Of a stretch of DNA of 64,000 nt, positions 7,961-14,874 are shown piece after piece. A model generated the notes under the pieces. The model did no database searches, was not told the DNA's origin, and saw nothing but the letters and a program-made list of their open reading frames with translations. Within the stretch, counting starts at the first letter, position 1. Every line of letters starts with the position of its first letter. Location of the stretch: contig NZ_JADOVJ010000001.1 of NCBI RefSeq assembly GCF_015752315.1, forward strand, positions 3,340,501 to 3,404,500, read 5' to 3'. This DNA comes from Nocardioides luteus (GTDB taxonomy: Bacteria > Actinomycetota > Actinomycetes > Propionibacteriales > Nocardioidaceae). The position numbers were made by a program, and so were the translations under genes.

Positions 7961-9270
7961 GGGTCGTCGTGGTCGGTGACGTCCTGCTGGACGTGGACGT
8001 CACCGGAGACGTACGCCGCCGGCTGCCGGAGGCGAACGCGCCGGTCATCGACGACCCGCGAGAGCGGCTCCGTCCCGGTGGCGCCGGCCTGGCGGCGGCA
8101 CTGGCCGCCGCCGACGGCCACGAGGTGGTCCTGGTGACCGCGCTGGCGGCCGATCCGGCGGGCTCGCGGATCCACGAGCTGTGCAGCGGCGCCGGGATCA
8201 CGGTCCTCGCGGTCCCGCAGCACGGCACCACTCCGGTCAAGCGCCGGATCATCGCCGAGCAGCAGCCGGTCGCGCGCCTGGACGAAGGCTCCTGCGGCCC
8301 GATCGAGCCCGTCCCGGCCGATGCGCTCGACGCGATCGGTGCGGCGGACGCGATCCTCGTCTCCGACTACGGCCAGGGGCTGACGAGCGTCGCCAACCTC
8401 CGCCACGCGCTGAGCAGCATCGCCGCGACGACGTCGACGCCGATCGTGTGGGACCCGCACCCGCGCGGGGAGGCACCGGTCCCCGGCGTACGTCTGGCCA
8501 CGCCCAACCGGGCCGAGGCCGCCGCCTTCGCCGGCCAGGCCGCCGGCACGGGTGCGAGCGAGCATGCGGCCGCTCTGCGCGAGGCCTGGCGGGCCCGGGC
8601 CGTCTGCGTCACCCTCGGCGCGGACGGCGCCGTGGTGGCCGAGGGCGACGGGGCGCCTCGGGAGATCCCGGCCCACCGTGTCGGCTTCCAGGACACCTGC
8701 GGCGCCGGCGACCGGTTCGCGGCCACCGTGACGGCAAGCCTCACCGGCACCGCATCGACGGAGACCGCCGTGAAGACCGCGGTCGAGGCGGCCGGCGACT
8801 TCGTGGCCGCGGGCGGAGCCGGCTCGTTCACCCCCGCCGACCGGCGGACCGGGGGCCGCACGCTCGTCGCCACCGGCGGGTGCTTCGACCTCCTCCACGC
8901 CGGGCACGTCGCCACCCTCCAGGCGGCACGGCGGCTCGGCGACCGCCTGGTCGTCTGCCTCAACTCCGACGCCTCCGTCCGCCGCCTCAAGGGCGAGGAC
9001 CGTCCGGTCGTACCCGAGCGGGACCGCGCCCGGCTGCTCGCCGCCCTCGACTGCGTCGACGACGTGGTCGTCTTCGACGAGGACACCCCGGTGCACGTGC
9101 TCGCCCAGCTCCGCCCCGACATCTGGGTCAAGGGCGGCGACTACGCCGAGGACGACCTCCCCGAGAGCGACCTGCTGGCGACCTGGGGCGGACGCACCGT
9201 CGTGGTGCCGTTCCACGACGGCCACTCCACCACCTCGCTGATCGAGACCGCGAGGGCGATGCCGGTCTGA
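7957..9270 (+). CDS. hldE: Bifunctional D-glycero-beta-D-manno-heptose 7-phosphate kinase / 1-phosphate adenylyltransferase
   Basis: A 437-aa two-domain enzyme. Residues 1 to about 295 are a PfkB/ribokinase-type kinase with DTCGAGDRFAATV, giving the catalytic base D252. Residues about 303-437 are a nucleotidyltransferase with GGCFDLLHAGH, including the H-x-G-H pair H314/H317, and a late KGGDYAEDDLPES segment. The first domain phosphorylates heptose 7-phosphate at C1. The second makes ADP-heptose after GmhB has acted. It is somewhat shorter than E. coli HldE (477 aa), but all key motifs are seen. With GmhA and the GmhB domain it completes ADP-D-glycero-beta-D-manno-heptose synthesis. No HldD-type 6-epimerase is recognisable in the operon. 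Confidence 0.95.
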   Translation: MRVVVVGDVLLDVDVTGDVRRRLPEANAPVIDDPRERLRPGGAGLAAALAAADGHEVVLVTALAADPAGSRIHELCSGAGITVLAVPQHGTTPVKRRIIAEQQPVARLDEGSCGPIEPVPADALDAIGAADAILVSDYGQGLTSVANLRHALSSIAATTSTPIVWDPHPRGEAPVPGVRLATPNRAEAAAFAGQAAGTGASEHAAALREAWRARAVCVTLGADGAVVAEGDGAPREIPAHRVGFQDTCGAGDRFAATVTASLTGTASTETAVKTAVEAAGDFVAAGGAGSFTPADRRTGGRTLVATGGCFDLLHAGHVATLQAARRLGDRLVVCLNSDASVRRLKGEDRPVVPERDRARLLAALDCVDDVVVFDEDTPVHVLAQLRPDIWVKGGDYAEDDLPESDLLATWGGRTVVVPFHDGHSTTSLIETARAMPV

Positions 9271-10226
9271 TGCCGACGGCGCTCGTCTATCGTGCGCTGG
9301 GCCTCGGCGACCTGCTCGCCGGGGTGCCGGCGCTCCGCATGCTCCGCCGGGCGCTGCCGCAGCACCGCATCGTGCTCGCTGCCCCCGCGGCCCAGACCCG
9401 GCTGATCGCGCTCGCCGCCGTCGTCGACGAGGTCATCGCCACCGAGGAGCTCGAGCCGGTCGCCTGGACGGGTCCGCCGCCGGATCTCGCCATCGACCTG
9501 CACGGCAACGGACCCGCCTCCCGCGACCTGCTCCGCGTGCTCGGTCCCGGCCGTCTGATCGGCTTCGGCGAGCCCGGCGGGCCCGCCTGGGACCCCGAGG
9601 AGCACGAGCGCCACCGCTGGTGCCGGCTGCTCGCCGAGACCCTCGACACCGACGTCGCCGCCGATCCCGACGACGTGCTCCTGCCACCTCCCGGGCTGGA
9701 GCCGCCTCCCGAGCCGGACGCGGTCCTGATCCATCCCGGCGCCGCCTCCGCGAGCCGCCGCTGGCCGACGGACCGGTTCGCCGCCGTCGCCACCAGGATG
9801 ACTCTCACCGGCGCCCGCGTCCTGGTCACCGGCTCCCCCGCCGAGCGCGACCTGGCCGAGGACGTACGCTCCCGGGCCGGTCTCCCGCCCGAGGCGAACG
9901 TCGCGGGCAGCACCGATCTGATGGCGCTGGCCTCCCTGGTCGGCTCGGCCCGACTGCTCATCAGCGGCGACACCGGCATCGCCCACCTGGCATCGGCCCT
10001 GGGTACGCCGTCGGTGATCCTGTTCGGACCGACCCCGCCCTCCCGCTGGGGCCCGCCTCCGGGCCCTCACATCGCGCTCTGGCGCGGTGACGGCCCCGGC
10101 GACCCGCACGCCTCGGTCACCGACCCGGCGCTGCTGCGCCTGCGCGTCGACGAGGTCAACGACGCGGCGCTGCGGCTGCTGTCGGGTCGGAGTCGACGTC
10201 CTCGCGCCAGCGCGCCGTCCGCTTGA
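9270..10226 (+). CDS. GT9-family (heptosyltransferase-like) glycosyltransferase, second copy
   Basis: A 318-aa GT9 protein. The opening TALVYRALGLGDLLAGVPAL is the family's N-terminal motif. LIHPGAASASRRWPTDRFAAV and ISGDTGIAHLASALGTPSVI form the donor site, including the DTGxAHLA variant. The start overlaps the hldE stop (TGATG). This is the last gene of the operon. Its 3' end overlaps the 3' end of the convergent UXS-like gene by 71 nt. Two GT9 enzymes imply at least two heptosyl (or related) linkages. Confidence 0.87.
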   Translation: MPTALVYRALGLGDLLAGVPALRMLRRALPQHRIVLAAPAAQTRLIALAAVVDEVIATEELEPVAWTGPPPDLAIDLHGNGPASRDLLRVLGPGRLIGFGEPGGPAWDPEEHERHRWCRLLAETLDTDVAADPDDVLLPPPGLEPPPEPDAVLIHPGAASASRRWPTDRFAAVATRMTLTGARVLVTGSPAERDLAEDVRSRAGLPPEANVAGSTDLMALASLVGSARLLISGDTGIAHLASALGTPSVILFGPTPPSRWGPPPGPHIALWRGDGPGDPHASVTDPALLRLRVDEVNDAALRLLSGRSRRPRASAPSA

Positions 10227-11148
10227 GCCCCTCCTCGAGGGACATCTGCGGCTCCCAGCCGAGCAGCAGCCGGGCGCGGGTGAGATCGGGGCGGCGTACG
10301 TGCGGGTCGTCGGCCGGCAGCGCCACATGATGGATCCGGGACTCGGAGCCGGTCAGCTCGATGATCATCCGGGCCAGCTCGAGCATGGTGATCTCGCGGT
10401 CGTTGCCGATGTTGACCGGTCCTGCCACGTCGGCGCAGGCGAGCCGCAGCAGGCCCTCGACGGTGTCCTCGACCCAGCACAGCGACCGCGTCTGCGAGCC
10501 GTCGCCGGCAACGGTCAGCGGCTCCCCGCTCAGCGCCTGGCCCAGGAAGGCCGGCACGACCCGGCCGTCGTCCAGGCTCATCCGAGGGCCGTAGGTGTTG
10601 AACAGCCGCGCCACCGCGACATCGACGCCGCGCTCGCGGGCGTAGGCCATCGTGGTCGCCTCGGCGAACCGCTTGCCCTCGTCGTAGACGCTGCGTAGGC
10701 CGATCGGGTTGACGTGGCCCCAGTACTCCTCGCGCTGCGGGTGCACCTCGGGCTCGCCGTACACCTCGGAGGTGGAGGTGAGCACGAACCGGGCATGGTG
10801 ACGATCAGCCAGCTCGAGGGCGTTGACCGTGCCCTCGCTCGCCACCCGCAGCGTCTCCAGGGGCAGCCGCTGGTAGTGGACCGGCGAGGCCGGACAGGCC
10901 AGGTGCATCACCAGGTCGACCCCGCCGGGGTCGGGGATCGCATGGCTGGCGTCGGCGATCGTGATCGCGAAGCCCGGCCGGCCGAAGAGGTGCTCGATCT
11001 TGTCGGCCGAGCCGGTGAGCAGGTTGTCGACGATCCACACCTCCGCCCCGGCGTCCAGCAGGCGCTCGCTCACCCACGACCCGACGAACCCGGCTCCGCC
11101 GGTGACCACCACCCGGGCTCCGCGCAACGACTCTTCCCAGTCGTTCAT
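10156..11148 (-). CDS. NAD-dependent epimerase/dehydratase, UDP-glucuronate decarboxylase (UXS)-like
   Basis: An extended SDR of 330 aa. The nucleotide-binding site is TGGAGFVGS at residues 16-24. The catalytic pair is Y155 and K159 in LRSVYDEGKRFAE. The phrase HLACPASPVHYQ followed by YDEGKR is typical of UDP-xylose synthases (UDP-glucuronate decarboxylases), so UDP-xylose supply is the best guess. A dTDP-glucose dehydratase-like function cannot be excluded. The ATG at 11148 overlaps the stop of the upstream SDR gene (ATGA), so the two form an operon reading against the heptose operon. The 3' end lies inside the GT9 gene. Confidence 0.85.
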   Translation of the reverse strand: MNDWEESLRGARVVVTGGAGFVGSWVSERLLDAGAEVWIVDNLLTGSADKIEHLFGRPGFAITIADASHAIPDPGGVDLVMHLACPASPVHYQRLPLETLRVASEGTVNALELADRHHARFVLTSTSEVYGEPEVHPQREEYWGHVNPIGLRSVYDEGKRFAEATTMAYARERGVDVAVARLFNTYGPRMSLDDGRVVPAFLGQALSGEPLTVAGDGSQTRSLCWVEDTVEGLLRLACADVAGPVNIGNDREITMLELARMIIELTGSESRIHHVALPADDPHVRRPDLTRARLLLGWEPQMSLEEGLKRTARWREDVDSDPTAAAAPRR

Positions 11149-11915
11149 CGCGGATAGCCCTCGTTCCGCAGCATCACGACGGCGCTCTGCAGGCACGCCT
11201 CCTCCGGAAGCGTCACCGCGAACCGGATCAGCTCCGCCACGATCGTCGGGTCCATCATCCGCTCCGGCGGCAGCCCCCACTGGTCCATCATCGGCGTGGC
11301 CATCGCCGCGGGGTTGATCGCGCTGACCCGGACGGGCCACTCCCGCTCGCGCGCCTCGGTCTGCATCACCTCGGTGAGCTTGAGCAGCGCCGCCTTGGAG
11401 GAGTTGTACGCAGCAGCACCCGCCCCCACCGTCAGCGCGCTGATCGAGGCGATGCTGACGATGTCGGCCACCGGCTGGGTCGGCGCGTCCTCGAGCGCCA
11501 GGCGGTGACGTACGAATGCACGGGAGAGCCGCATCGGGCCGTCGACGTTCACGCCGAAGACGTCGTGCCACTGGTCGTCGTCGATGTCGACCAGGTCCGA
11601 GCCGCGGTCGGTGCCCGCGTTGTTGATCAGGAGGTCGAACCGGGCCCCGAACCGCTCGGAGAGGTCGGCGACCGTCTTCTCGACCGCCGAGGGCGAGGTG
11701 ACGTCGAGGTCGACGACCTCGGTCTCCCCCCGCCGGGGTTCACCACGGATCAGGTCGACGGTCTCCTGGGCCGCCTCGGGGTCCCGGTCGCTGACCGCGA
11801 CGTACGCTCCGGAGACACTGAGCACCCGACTCGTCGCCCGCCCCAGGCCGCTCCCGGCACCGGTCACCAGCGCGACCCTGCCGTCGAGACTGTTCGTGCC
11901 GTTGGTTCCGTTCAT
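11145..11915 (-). CDS. Short-chain dehydrogenase/reductase
   Basis: A classical SDR of 256 aa. It has TGAGSGLGRA at residues 18-27, the LINNAG motif, the catalytic serine in SIASISAL and the YNSSK tetrad. It oxidises or reduces a hydroxyl/keto group with NAD(P); the substrate is not known. The ATG at 11915 follows GAGAGGAAC. It is the first gene of a two-gene operon with the UXS-like gene and has a candidate stress promoter about 43 nt upstream. A role in the same glycan is inferred from location only. Confidence 0.88.
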   Translation of the reverse strand: MNGTNGTNSLDGRVALVTGAGSGLGRATSRVLSVSGAYVAVSDRDPEAAQETVDLIRGEPRRGETEVVDLDVTSPSAVEKTVADLSERFGARFDLLINNAGTDRGSDLVDIDDDQWHDVFGVNVDGPMRLSRAFVRHRLALEDAPTQPVADIVSIASISALTVGAGAAAYNSSKAALLKLTEVMQTEAREREWPVRVSAINPAAMATPMMDQWGLPPERMMDPTIVAELIRFAVTLPEEACLQSAVVMLRNEGYPR

Positions 11916-11957
11916 GGTGTTCCTCTCAGAGGGCGTCTGGTCCGTATGACCGAACCG

Positions 11958-11982
11958 GTACCCGTGCTCACCCCTCACAGCC
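11958..11982 (-). promoter_or_regulatory. Candidate SigB/SigF-type promoter of the SDR-UXS operon
   Basis: Minus strand: GGCT (11982-11979), 15 nt, GGGTAC (11963-11958). The -10 box is 43 nt before the SDR ATG. The spacer is one base shorter than in the other six sites of this type in the window. Confidence 0.5.
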
Positions 11983-11998
11983 CGCCCGGCCGACTTCC

Positions 11999-12046
11999 CA
12001 CCCGAAAGGGTGATTGCGACTCGCGAGGCGCACACCCGACGGGGTG
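11999..12046. repeat. Two CACCC-GNNN-GGGTG hairpins
   Basis: CACCCGAAAGGGTG (11999-12012) and CACCCGACGGGGTG (12033-12046) are two 5-bp stems with 4-nt loops, starting 34 bp apart. They lie in the 183-bp gap between the SDR gene and the sigma-factor gene at 12099. They could be tandem operator or RNA hairpins. The function is unknown. Confidence 0.4.
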
Positions 12047-12098
12047 AACTTGGCCTCCTGAGCCGTTGGGACGGGCTCATTTCGGGCACTACCCAAAT

Positions 12099-12893
12099 AT
12101 GACGACGACAACTTTCGAGACAGACCTTCCCCGAGCCGAGCGCCAGCGTCTGACCTCAGAGCTGTTGGCGGCAGCACACGAGGCGGAAGGTGAGGAGCAG
12201 GACCGGCTCATCGAAGAGGTGATCCTGCTCAACGCGGCGGTCGCCCGCTCGATCGCCCACCGCTACACCGGCCGTGGCATCCCCCGCGCCGATCTGGAGC
12301 AGGTCGCGTACATCGCCCTGGTGCGGGCCGCGAAGAGCTTCCACCCGGACCGTGCCGACGATTTCCTCACCTACGCCGTGCCCACCATCCGGGGTGAGGT
12401 GAAGCGCTGGTTCCGTGACCACGGCTGGACCGTGCGCCCGCCGCGTCCCATCCAGGAGCTGCAGAGCACGCTGCTGCGGATCGGCTCCGAGCGCGGCAAC
12501 CTGCCCACCTCCGAGCTGGCCGAGATCGCCGAGGTCCCCGAGCAGAAGGTACGCGAGGCGCTCGATGCCCGTGGCTGCTTCACCCCCTCCTCGCTGGACG
12601 CCCCGTTGCGCTCCGGCGACTCCCAGTCCTCGGGCGAAGCGACCATCGGCGACATGCTGCCGGGCATCGACGGCGGGCTCTCCGACTGCGAGACCCGGCT
12701 CGCGCTCGAGCAGGCGATCCACGCGCTGTGTCCGCGCGACCAGCTCGTGGTGCGGCTGCGCTTCCTGGAGGACCGCAGCCAGGCAGAGATCGGCGAGGCC
12801 ATCGGCGTCACCCAGACGCAGGTCTCCCGCATCCTCACCCGCATCATCGACGAGCTCCGCGCCCAGCTCGAGGGCATGGAGATGGCCGCATGA
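12099..12893 (+). CDS. SigB/SigF/SigG-type RNA polymerase sigma factor
   Basis: A group 3 sigma-70 factor of 264 aa with all of regions 2, 3 and 4. Region 2 (about residues 40-110) includes GRGIPRADLEQVAYIALVRA and FLTYAVPTIRGEVKRWFRDH. Region 3 starts with PPRPIQELQ. The region 4 helix-turn-helix is RSQAEIGEAIGVTQTQVSRI. These are the hallmarks of the SigB/SigF/SigG family that drives GGGTAC-type promoters, several of which lie nearby. The ATG at 12099 is chosen because the protein family opening follows it. No RsbW-like anti-sigma gene is adjacent, which is unusual. A weak GTTG-N15-GGGCAC match at 12065-12089 may be its own promoter. Confidence 0.9.
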   Translation: MTTTTFETDLPRAERQRLTSELLAAAHEAEGEEQDRLIEEVILLNAAVARSIAHRYTGRGIPRADLEQVAYIALVRAAKSFHPDRADDFLTYAVPTIRGEVKRWFRDHGWTVRPPRPIQELQSTLLRIGSERGNLPTSELAEIAEVPEQKVREALDARGCFTPSSLDAPLRSGDSQSSGEATIGDMLPGIDGGLSDCETRLALEQAIHALCPRDQLVVRLRFLEDRSQAEIGEAIGVTQTQVSRILTRIIDELRAQLEGMEMAA

Positions 12894-12913
12894 CCCGCAC
12901 CCACCCCGGGTAC
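12888..12913 (+). promoter_or_regulatory. Candidate SigB/SigF-type promoter inside the end of the sigma gene
   Basis: GCAT (12888-12891), 16 nt, GGGTAC (12908-12913). The -10 box is 40 nt before the ATG of the small membrane protein at 12953. It overlaps the sigma-factor stop codon region, so the downstream pair may have its own stress-dependent transcript. Confidence 0.55.
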
Positions 12914-12952
12914 GGGACCACGAAAGCCGACCCCGACACAAGGAGACCTGGC

Positions 12953-13174
12953 ATGACGTACTCGACGATCACCGGTGAGCGCGACGACACCGCCCAGCGC
13001 TCGCTGTGGAATGGCACGCCCAAGACCAAGTGGCAGGAGTCGTCCTGGGGCAAGCGGATCGCGGCTGTCGCCGCCTTCCTGGTCCCCGCCGTGATGGCGG
13101 TCGCCACCACCGTCATCCGCAAGAAGGGAACCGACGCGCTGCTGCGGAGGTTCAAGGGAGGTCGGAAGACGTGA
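12953..13174 (+). CDS. Small single-pass membrane protein
   Basis: A 73-aa protein not assigned to a known function. A polar N-terminus (about 33 residues) is followed by one hydrophobic segment (IAAVAAFLVPAVMAVATTVI) and a basic tail ending FKGGRKT. This predicts one membrane helix with a positively charged end. The ATG has AAGGAGA eight nt upstream. The stop overlaps the GTG of the next gene. It lies directly behind the stress sigma gene and behind a GGGTAC promoter, so a stress-induced envelope protein is likely. Confidence 0.75.
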   Translation: MTYSTITGERDDTAQRSLWNGTPKTKWQESSWGKRIAAVAAFLVPAVMAVATTVIRKKGTDALLRRFKGGRKT

Positions 13175-13434
13175 GGACGAAACGGAACATCTTCACCTTC
13201 GCGCTGGGTGGCGTCGCCGGCTACATCGTCGGCCGCTACCCTGCCGCGACCTACGAGACGCTGCGCGACGGAGCCGGCGTCACCGTCGGCATGGCACGTG
13301 AGCGGATCGGCACGATGAACCTTCCGTTCGGTCATGCGGGTGACCACCGGGCTCGCGCCACCCAGCCGGCGGAGGCCGGTGACGACGTCATCGAGCGCAC
13401 CTCGACGGCGTACGTGTCGCGACCGCACCCGTAG
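13171..13434 (+). CDS. Small membrane-associated protein
   Basis: An 87-aa protein, not recognised. A glycine-rich hydrophobic stretch (FTFALGGVAGYIVGRY, residues about 8-23) is followed by a hydrophilic tail. The GTG start at 13171 overlaps the preceding stop (GTGA) and has GGGAGGTCGG upstream. It is translationally coupled to the preceding small membrane protein. The pair resembles the YtxH-like or DUF-type small membrane proteins common in actinobacterial stress regulons, but I cannot name the family. Confidence 0.65.
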   Translation: MRTKRNIFTFALGGVAGYIVGRYPAATYETLRDGAGVTVGMARERIGTMNLPFGHAGDHRARATQPAEAGDDVIERTSTAYVSRPHP

Positions 13435-13454
13435 CCCGTACGTCGGCTGTCTTC

Positions 13455-13487
13455 GGCGGCTGTCGGCTCCTCGAGCCGGCAGCCGCC
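13455..13487 (+). terminator. Hairpin terminator candidate after the small membrane genes
   Basis: GGCGGCTG-t-CGGCTC (13455-13469) pairs with GAGCCG-g-CAGCCGCC (13473-13487). This is a 14-bp stem with one mismatch and no T-tract, 20 bp after the stop of the upstream gene. Confidence 0.55.
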
Positions 13488-13535
13488 GATCTGTCTGGGC
13501 TCCAATGAACCATCGGGGCTCCGTCTGGGCGGCAG

Positions 13536-13549
13536 GTTGTGATCACAAC
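13536..13549. promoter_or_regulatory. Perfect 14-bp palindrome
   Basis: GTTGTGATCACAAC reads the same on both strands. It lies in the 200-bp gap between convergent genes and immediately before another hairpin. It could be a dimeric regulator site. No promoter is evident next to it. Confidence 0.3.
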
Positions 13550-13591
13550 GACTCCGCCGCGCCACCCGGTGTGGGCGACGCGGCGGAGTCG
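13549..13591. terminator. Hairpin between convergent genes
   Basis: CGACTCCGCCGCG (13549-13561) and CGCGGCGGAGTCG (13579-13591) form a perfect 13-bp stem with a 17-nt loop. It could end transcription from both directions. The rest of the 200-bp gap holds only this, the hairpin at 13455 and the palindrome at 13536. Confidence 0.55.
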
Positions 13592-13634
13592 ATGGCCTCC
13601 AGGACGCCAGGCGGAGCCTGGCGGGAGTCCGCTC

Positions 13635-13961
13635 CTAGCGACCGACGGCCTTCTCGAGCTCGGCCTTGTTCATCTTCGAGCGGCCCTTGACGTTCTTGTC
13701 CTTGGCCTCTTCGTAGAGCTGGGCCTTGGTACGCCCACCGGGACCGCGGTGACTGCGCAGACCGCCACGGCGACCGGAGGAGATGTCCTCGGTCGAGGTG
13801 CGGCTGCTTTCGCGGGACTCGCCCTCGCGGGCACGTTCCTTGTTCACCGTGCGGGCGGCGATCTCCTCGGCGGTGTCCTCGTTCTCGCCGCGGTCGAGTA
13901 GGCCCTTCTTGATGTGCTCGTACTGGCGTTCGCGTTTCTTGCTCCAGGCACGTTGCGGCAT
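13635..13961 (-). CDS. Small basic protein of the 'plasmid stabilization' (DUF7218/Rho-N-like) family
   Basis: A 108-aa charged protein. It starts MPQRAWSKKRERQYEHIKKG, with an EEIAARTVNKERAR segment, DISSGRRGGLRSHRGPGGRT in the middle and a C-terminal KGRSKMNKAELEKAV resembling a Rho N-terminal or SAP-like fold. Databases often name it plasmid stabilization protein, but nothing here is plasmid-like. The biochemical role is unknown; nucleic-acid binding is likely from the charge pattern. The ATG at 13961 follows AGGAGGAGC, which overlaps the end of the upstream small gene, so the two are coupled. Confidence 0.8.
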   Translation of the reverse strand: MPQRAWSKKRERQYEHIKKGLLDRGENEDTAEEIAARTVNKERAREGESRESSRTSTEDISSGRRGGLRSHRGPGGRTKAQLYEEAKDKNVKGRSKMNKAELEKAVGR

Positions 13962-13962
13962 C

Positions 13963-14124
13963 TCAGCTCCTCCTTCGCGTTCTCGGCGTCGTTCTCGGCT
14001 GATCGAAGCGCTCTTCGTCATCGGCGACGCGCTTGTTGCGGCGGGCGTCGTAGAGCCAGGCCGCGATGCCGACCAGGACGACGATCACCCCGATCACGGT
14101 GAAGATGACGGCTGGAGTACTCAT
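13963..14124 (-). CDS. Very small membrane protein (53 aa)
   Basis: A short gene read as MSTPAVIFTVIGVIVVLVGI then AAWLYDARRNKRVADDEERF and a basic tail. One clear N-terminal transmembrane helix (residues about 5-24) is followed by an Arg/Lys/Glu-rich cytoplasmic tail. It begins 10 nt after a GGGTAC box, suggesting a nearly leaderless stress transcript. The stop lies 1 nt before the ATG of the downstream basic protein and its coding end supplies that gene's ribosome binding site. Confidence 0.7.
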   Translation of the reverse strand: MSTPAVIFTVIGVIVVLVGIAAWLYDARRNKRVADDEERFDQPRTTPRTRRRS

Positions 14125-14133
14125 GGAGAACCG

Positions 14134-14159
14134 GTACCCAGAACGGATGCCTCTTACGC
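14134..14159 (-). promoter_or_regulatory. Candidate SigB/SigF-type promoter
   Basis: Minus strand: GCGT (14159-14156), 16 nt, GGGTAC (14139-14134), 10 nt before the ATG at 14124. It serves the 53-aa membrane protein and the basic protein at 13635. It overlaps the end of the sigma gene at 14154. Confidence 0.5.
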
Positions 14160-14684
14160 GGCGACCGCGACCCGCATCCGGCGAAGGATCCGCGCGAGCG
14201 TTCGCGAGACCTGCGCCTGCGTCGCACCGATCCGCTCACCGATCTCGGCCTGGGTCAGGCCTTCGGCGTAGCGCAGCCGCAGGACCATCAGGTCGGTCTC
14301 GTCGAGCCCCTCCAGCGCCTCCCCCACCAGCACCCGTGCCTCGGCGCGGTCGAAGCCGGGATCGACCTCTCCCACCTGCTCCACGAGCGAGCCGGACTCG
14401 TCGTCCCCCTGCTGAGCGCGTACGCAGCGGGCCTGATCCCGGAAGCAGCGGCGCATCTCGCCCTTGGCCATCGGCACGGCATAGCTCAGGAACGCACCCT
14501 GCTCGGGGTCGTAGCGGCGGGCGGCCTTCACCAGCCCCATCCGCGCGGCCTGGCGCAGGTCCTCGACCTCGATGCCACGGCCCGAGTAGCGGGCAGCCAG
14601 TGAGCGTGCTACCGGGAGGTGGCGTACGACCAGATCTTCCTGCTGAGGGGCGAGAAGCGAGGGGCCCTGCTGGTTCCTGTCCAT
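14154..14684 (-). CDS. Compact sigma-70 family factor without region 3
   Basis: A 176-aa sigma-70 protein. Region 2 (residues about 15-85) contains LPVARSLAARYSGRGIEVED and AFLSYAVPMAKGEMRRCFRD. A short acidic linker (QQGDDESGSLVEQVGEVDPG) replaces region 3. Region 4 has GLTQAEIGERIGATQAQVSR. Region 2 resembles the SigB/SigF group, but the lack of region 3 makes it unusually short, close to ECF size. No anti-sigma is adjacent. It probably belongs to the same stress circuit as the sigma at 12099. Confidence 0.85.
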   Translation of the reverse strand: MDRNQQGPSLLAPQQEDLVVRHLPVARSLAARYSGRGIEVEDLRQAARMGLVKAARRYDPEQGAFLSYAVPMAKGEMRRCFRDQARCVRAQQGDDESGSLVEQVGEVDPGFDRAEARVLVGEALEGLDETDLMVLRLRYAEGLTQAEIGERIGATQAQVSRTLARILRRMRVAVAA

Positions 14685-14874
14685 GGCTCGAGTCTGTCGC
14701 GCAGACCACCCGATGCCACGGGTTCGCGAGGTATTTGGCCCCCAGGGGTGAGCTCAACCCCCACAGCGCACTCACCCCTGAGGGTTAGAACCGCGGTCCC
14801 GGGTCCGTTGCCGAGACCGCGGCACCGACAGTGCGATCGTGGTGTCAGTCCCCGATCCCGAAGGCAGGGGAAAG
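14685..14874. other. 190-bp gap with CTCACCCC/GGGGTGAG inverted repeat
   Basis: Holds the upstream region of the compact sigma gene and the downstream side of the LuxR gene. CAGGGGTGAG (from about 14743) and CTCACCCCTG (to about 14781) form a 10-bp inverted repeat with about 20 nt between arms, followed by GAGGGTTAG. No gene is seen. It may be an operator or a terminator for the LuxR gene. Confidence 0.4.

Noticed and set aside
12065..12089. Autoregulatory SigB/SigF promoter of the 12099 sigma gene
   Set aside because: GTTG-N15-GGGCAC misses both the T of GNNT and the GGGTAC core. Kept only as a weak possibility.
13536..13549. CRP-type operator
   Set aside because: CRP sites need TGTGA and TCACA separated by 6 nt. 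Here the half sites abut.
13635..13961. Evidence for a plasmid or integrated plasmid from the 'plasmid stabilization' gene
   Set aside because: The name is historical. The gene sits in a chromosomal stress block with no replication, partition or toxin genes.
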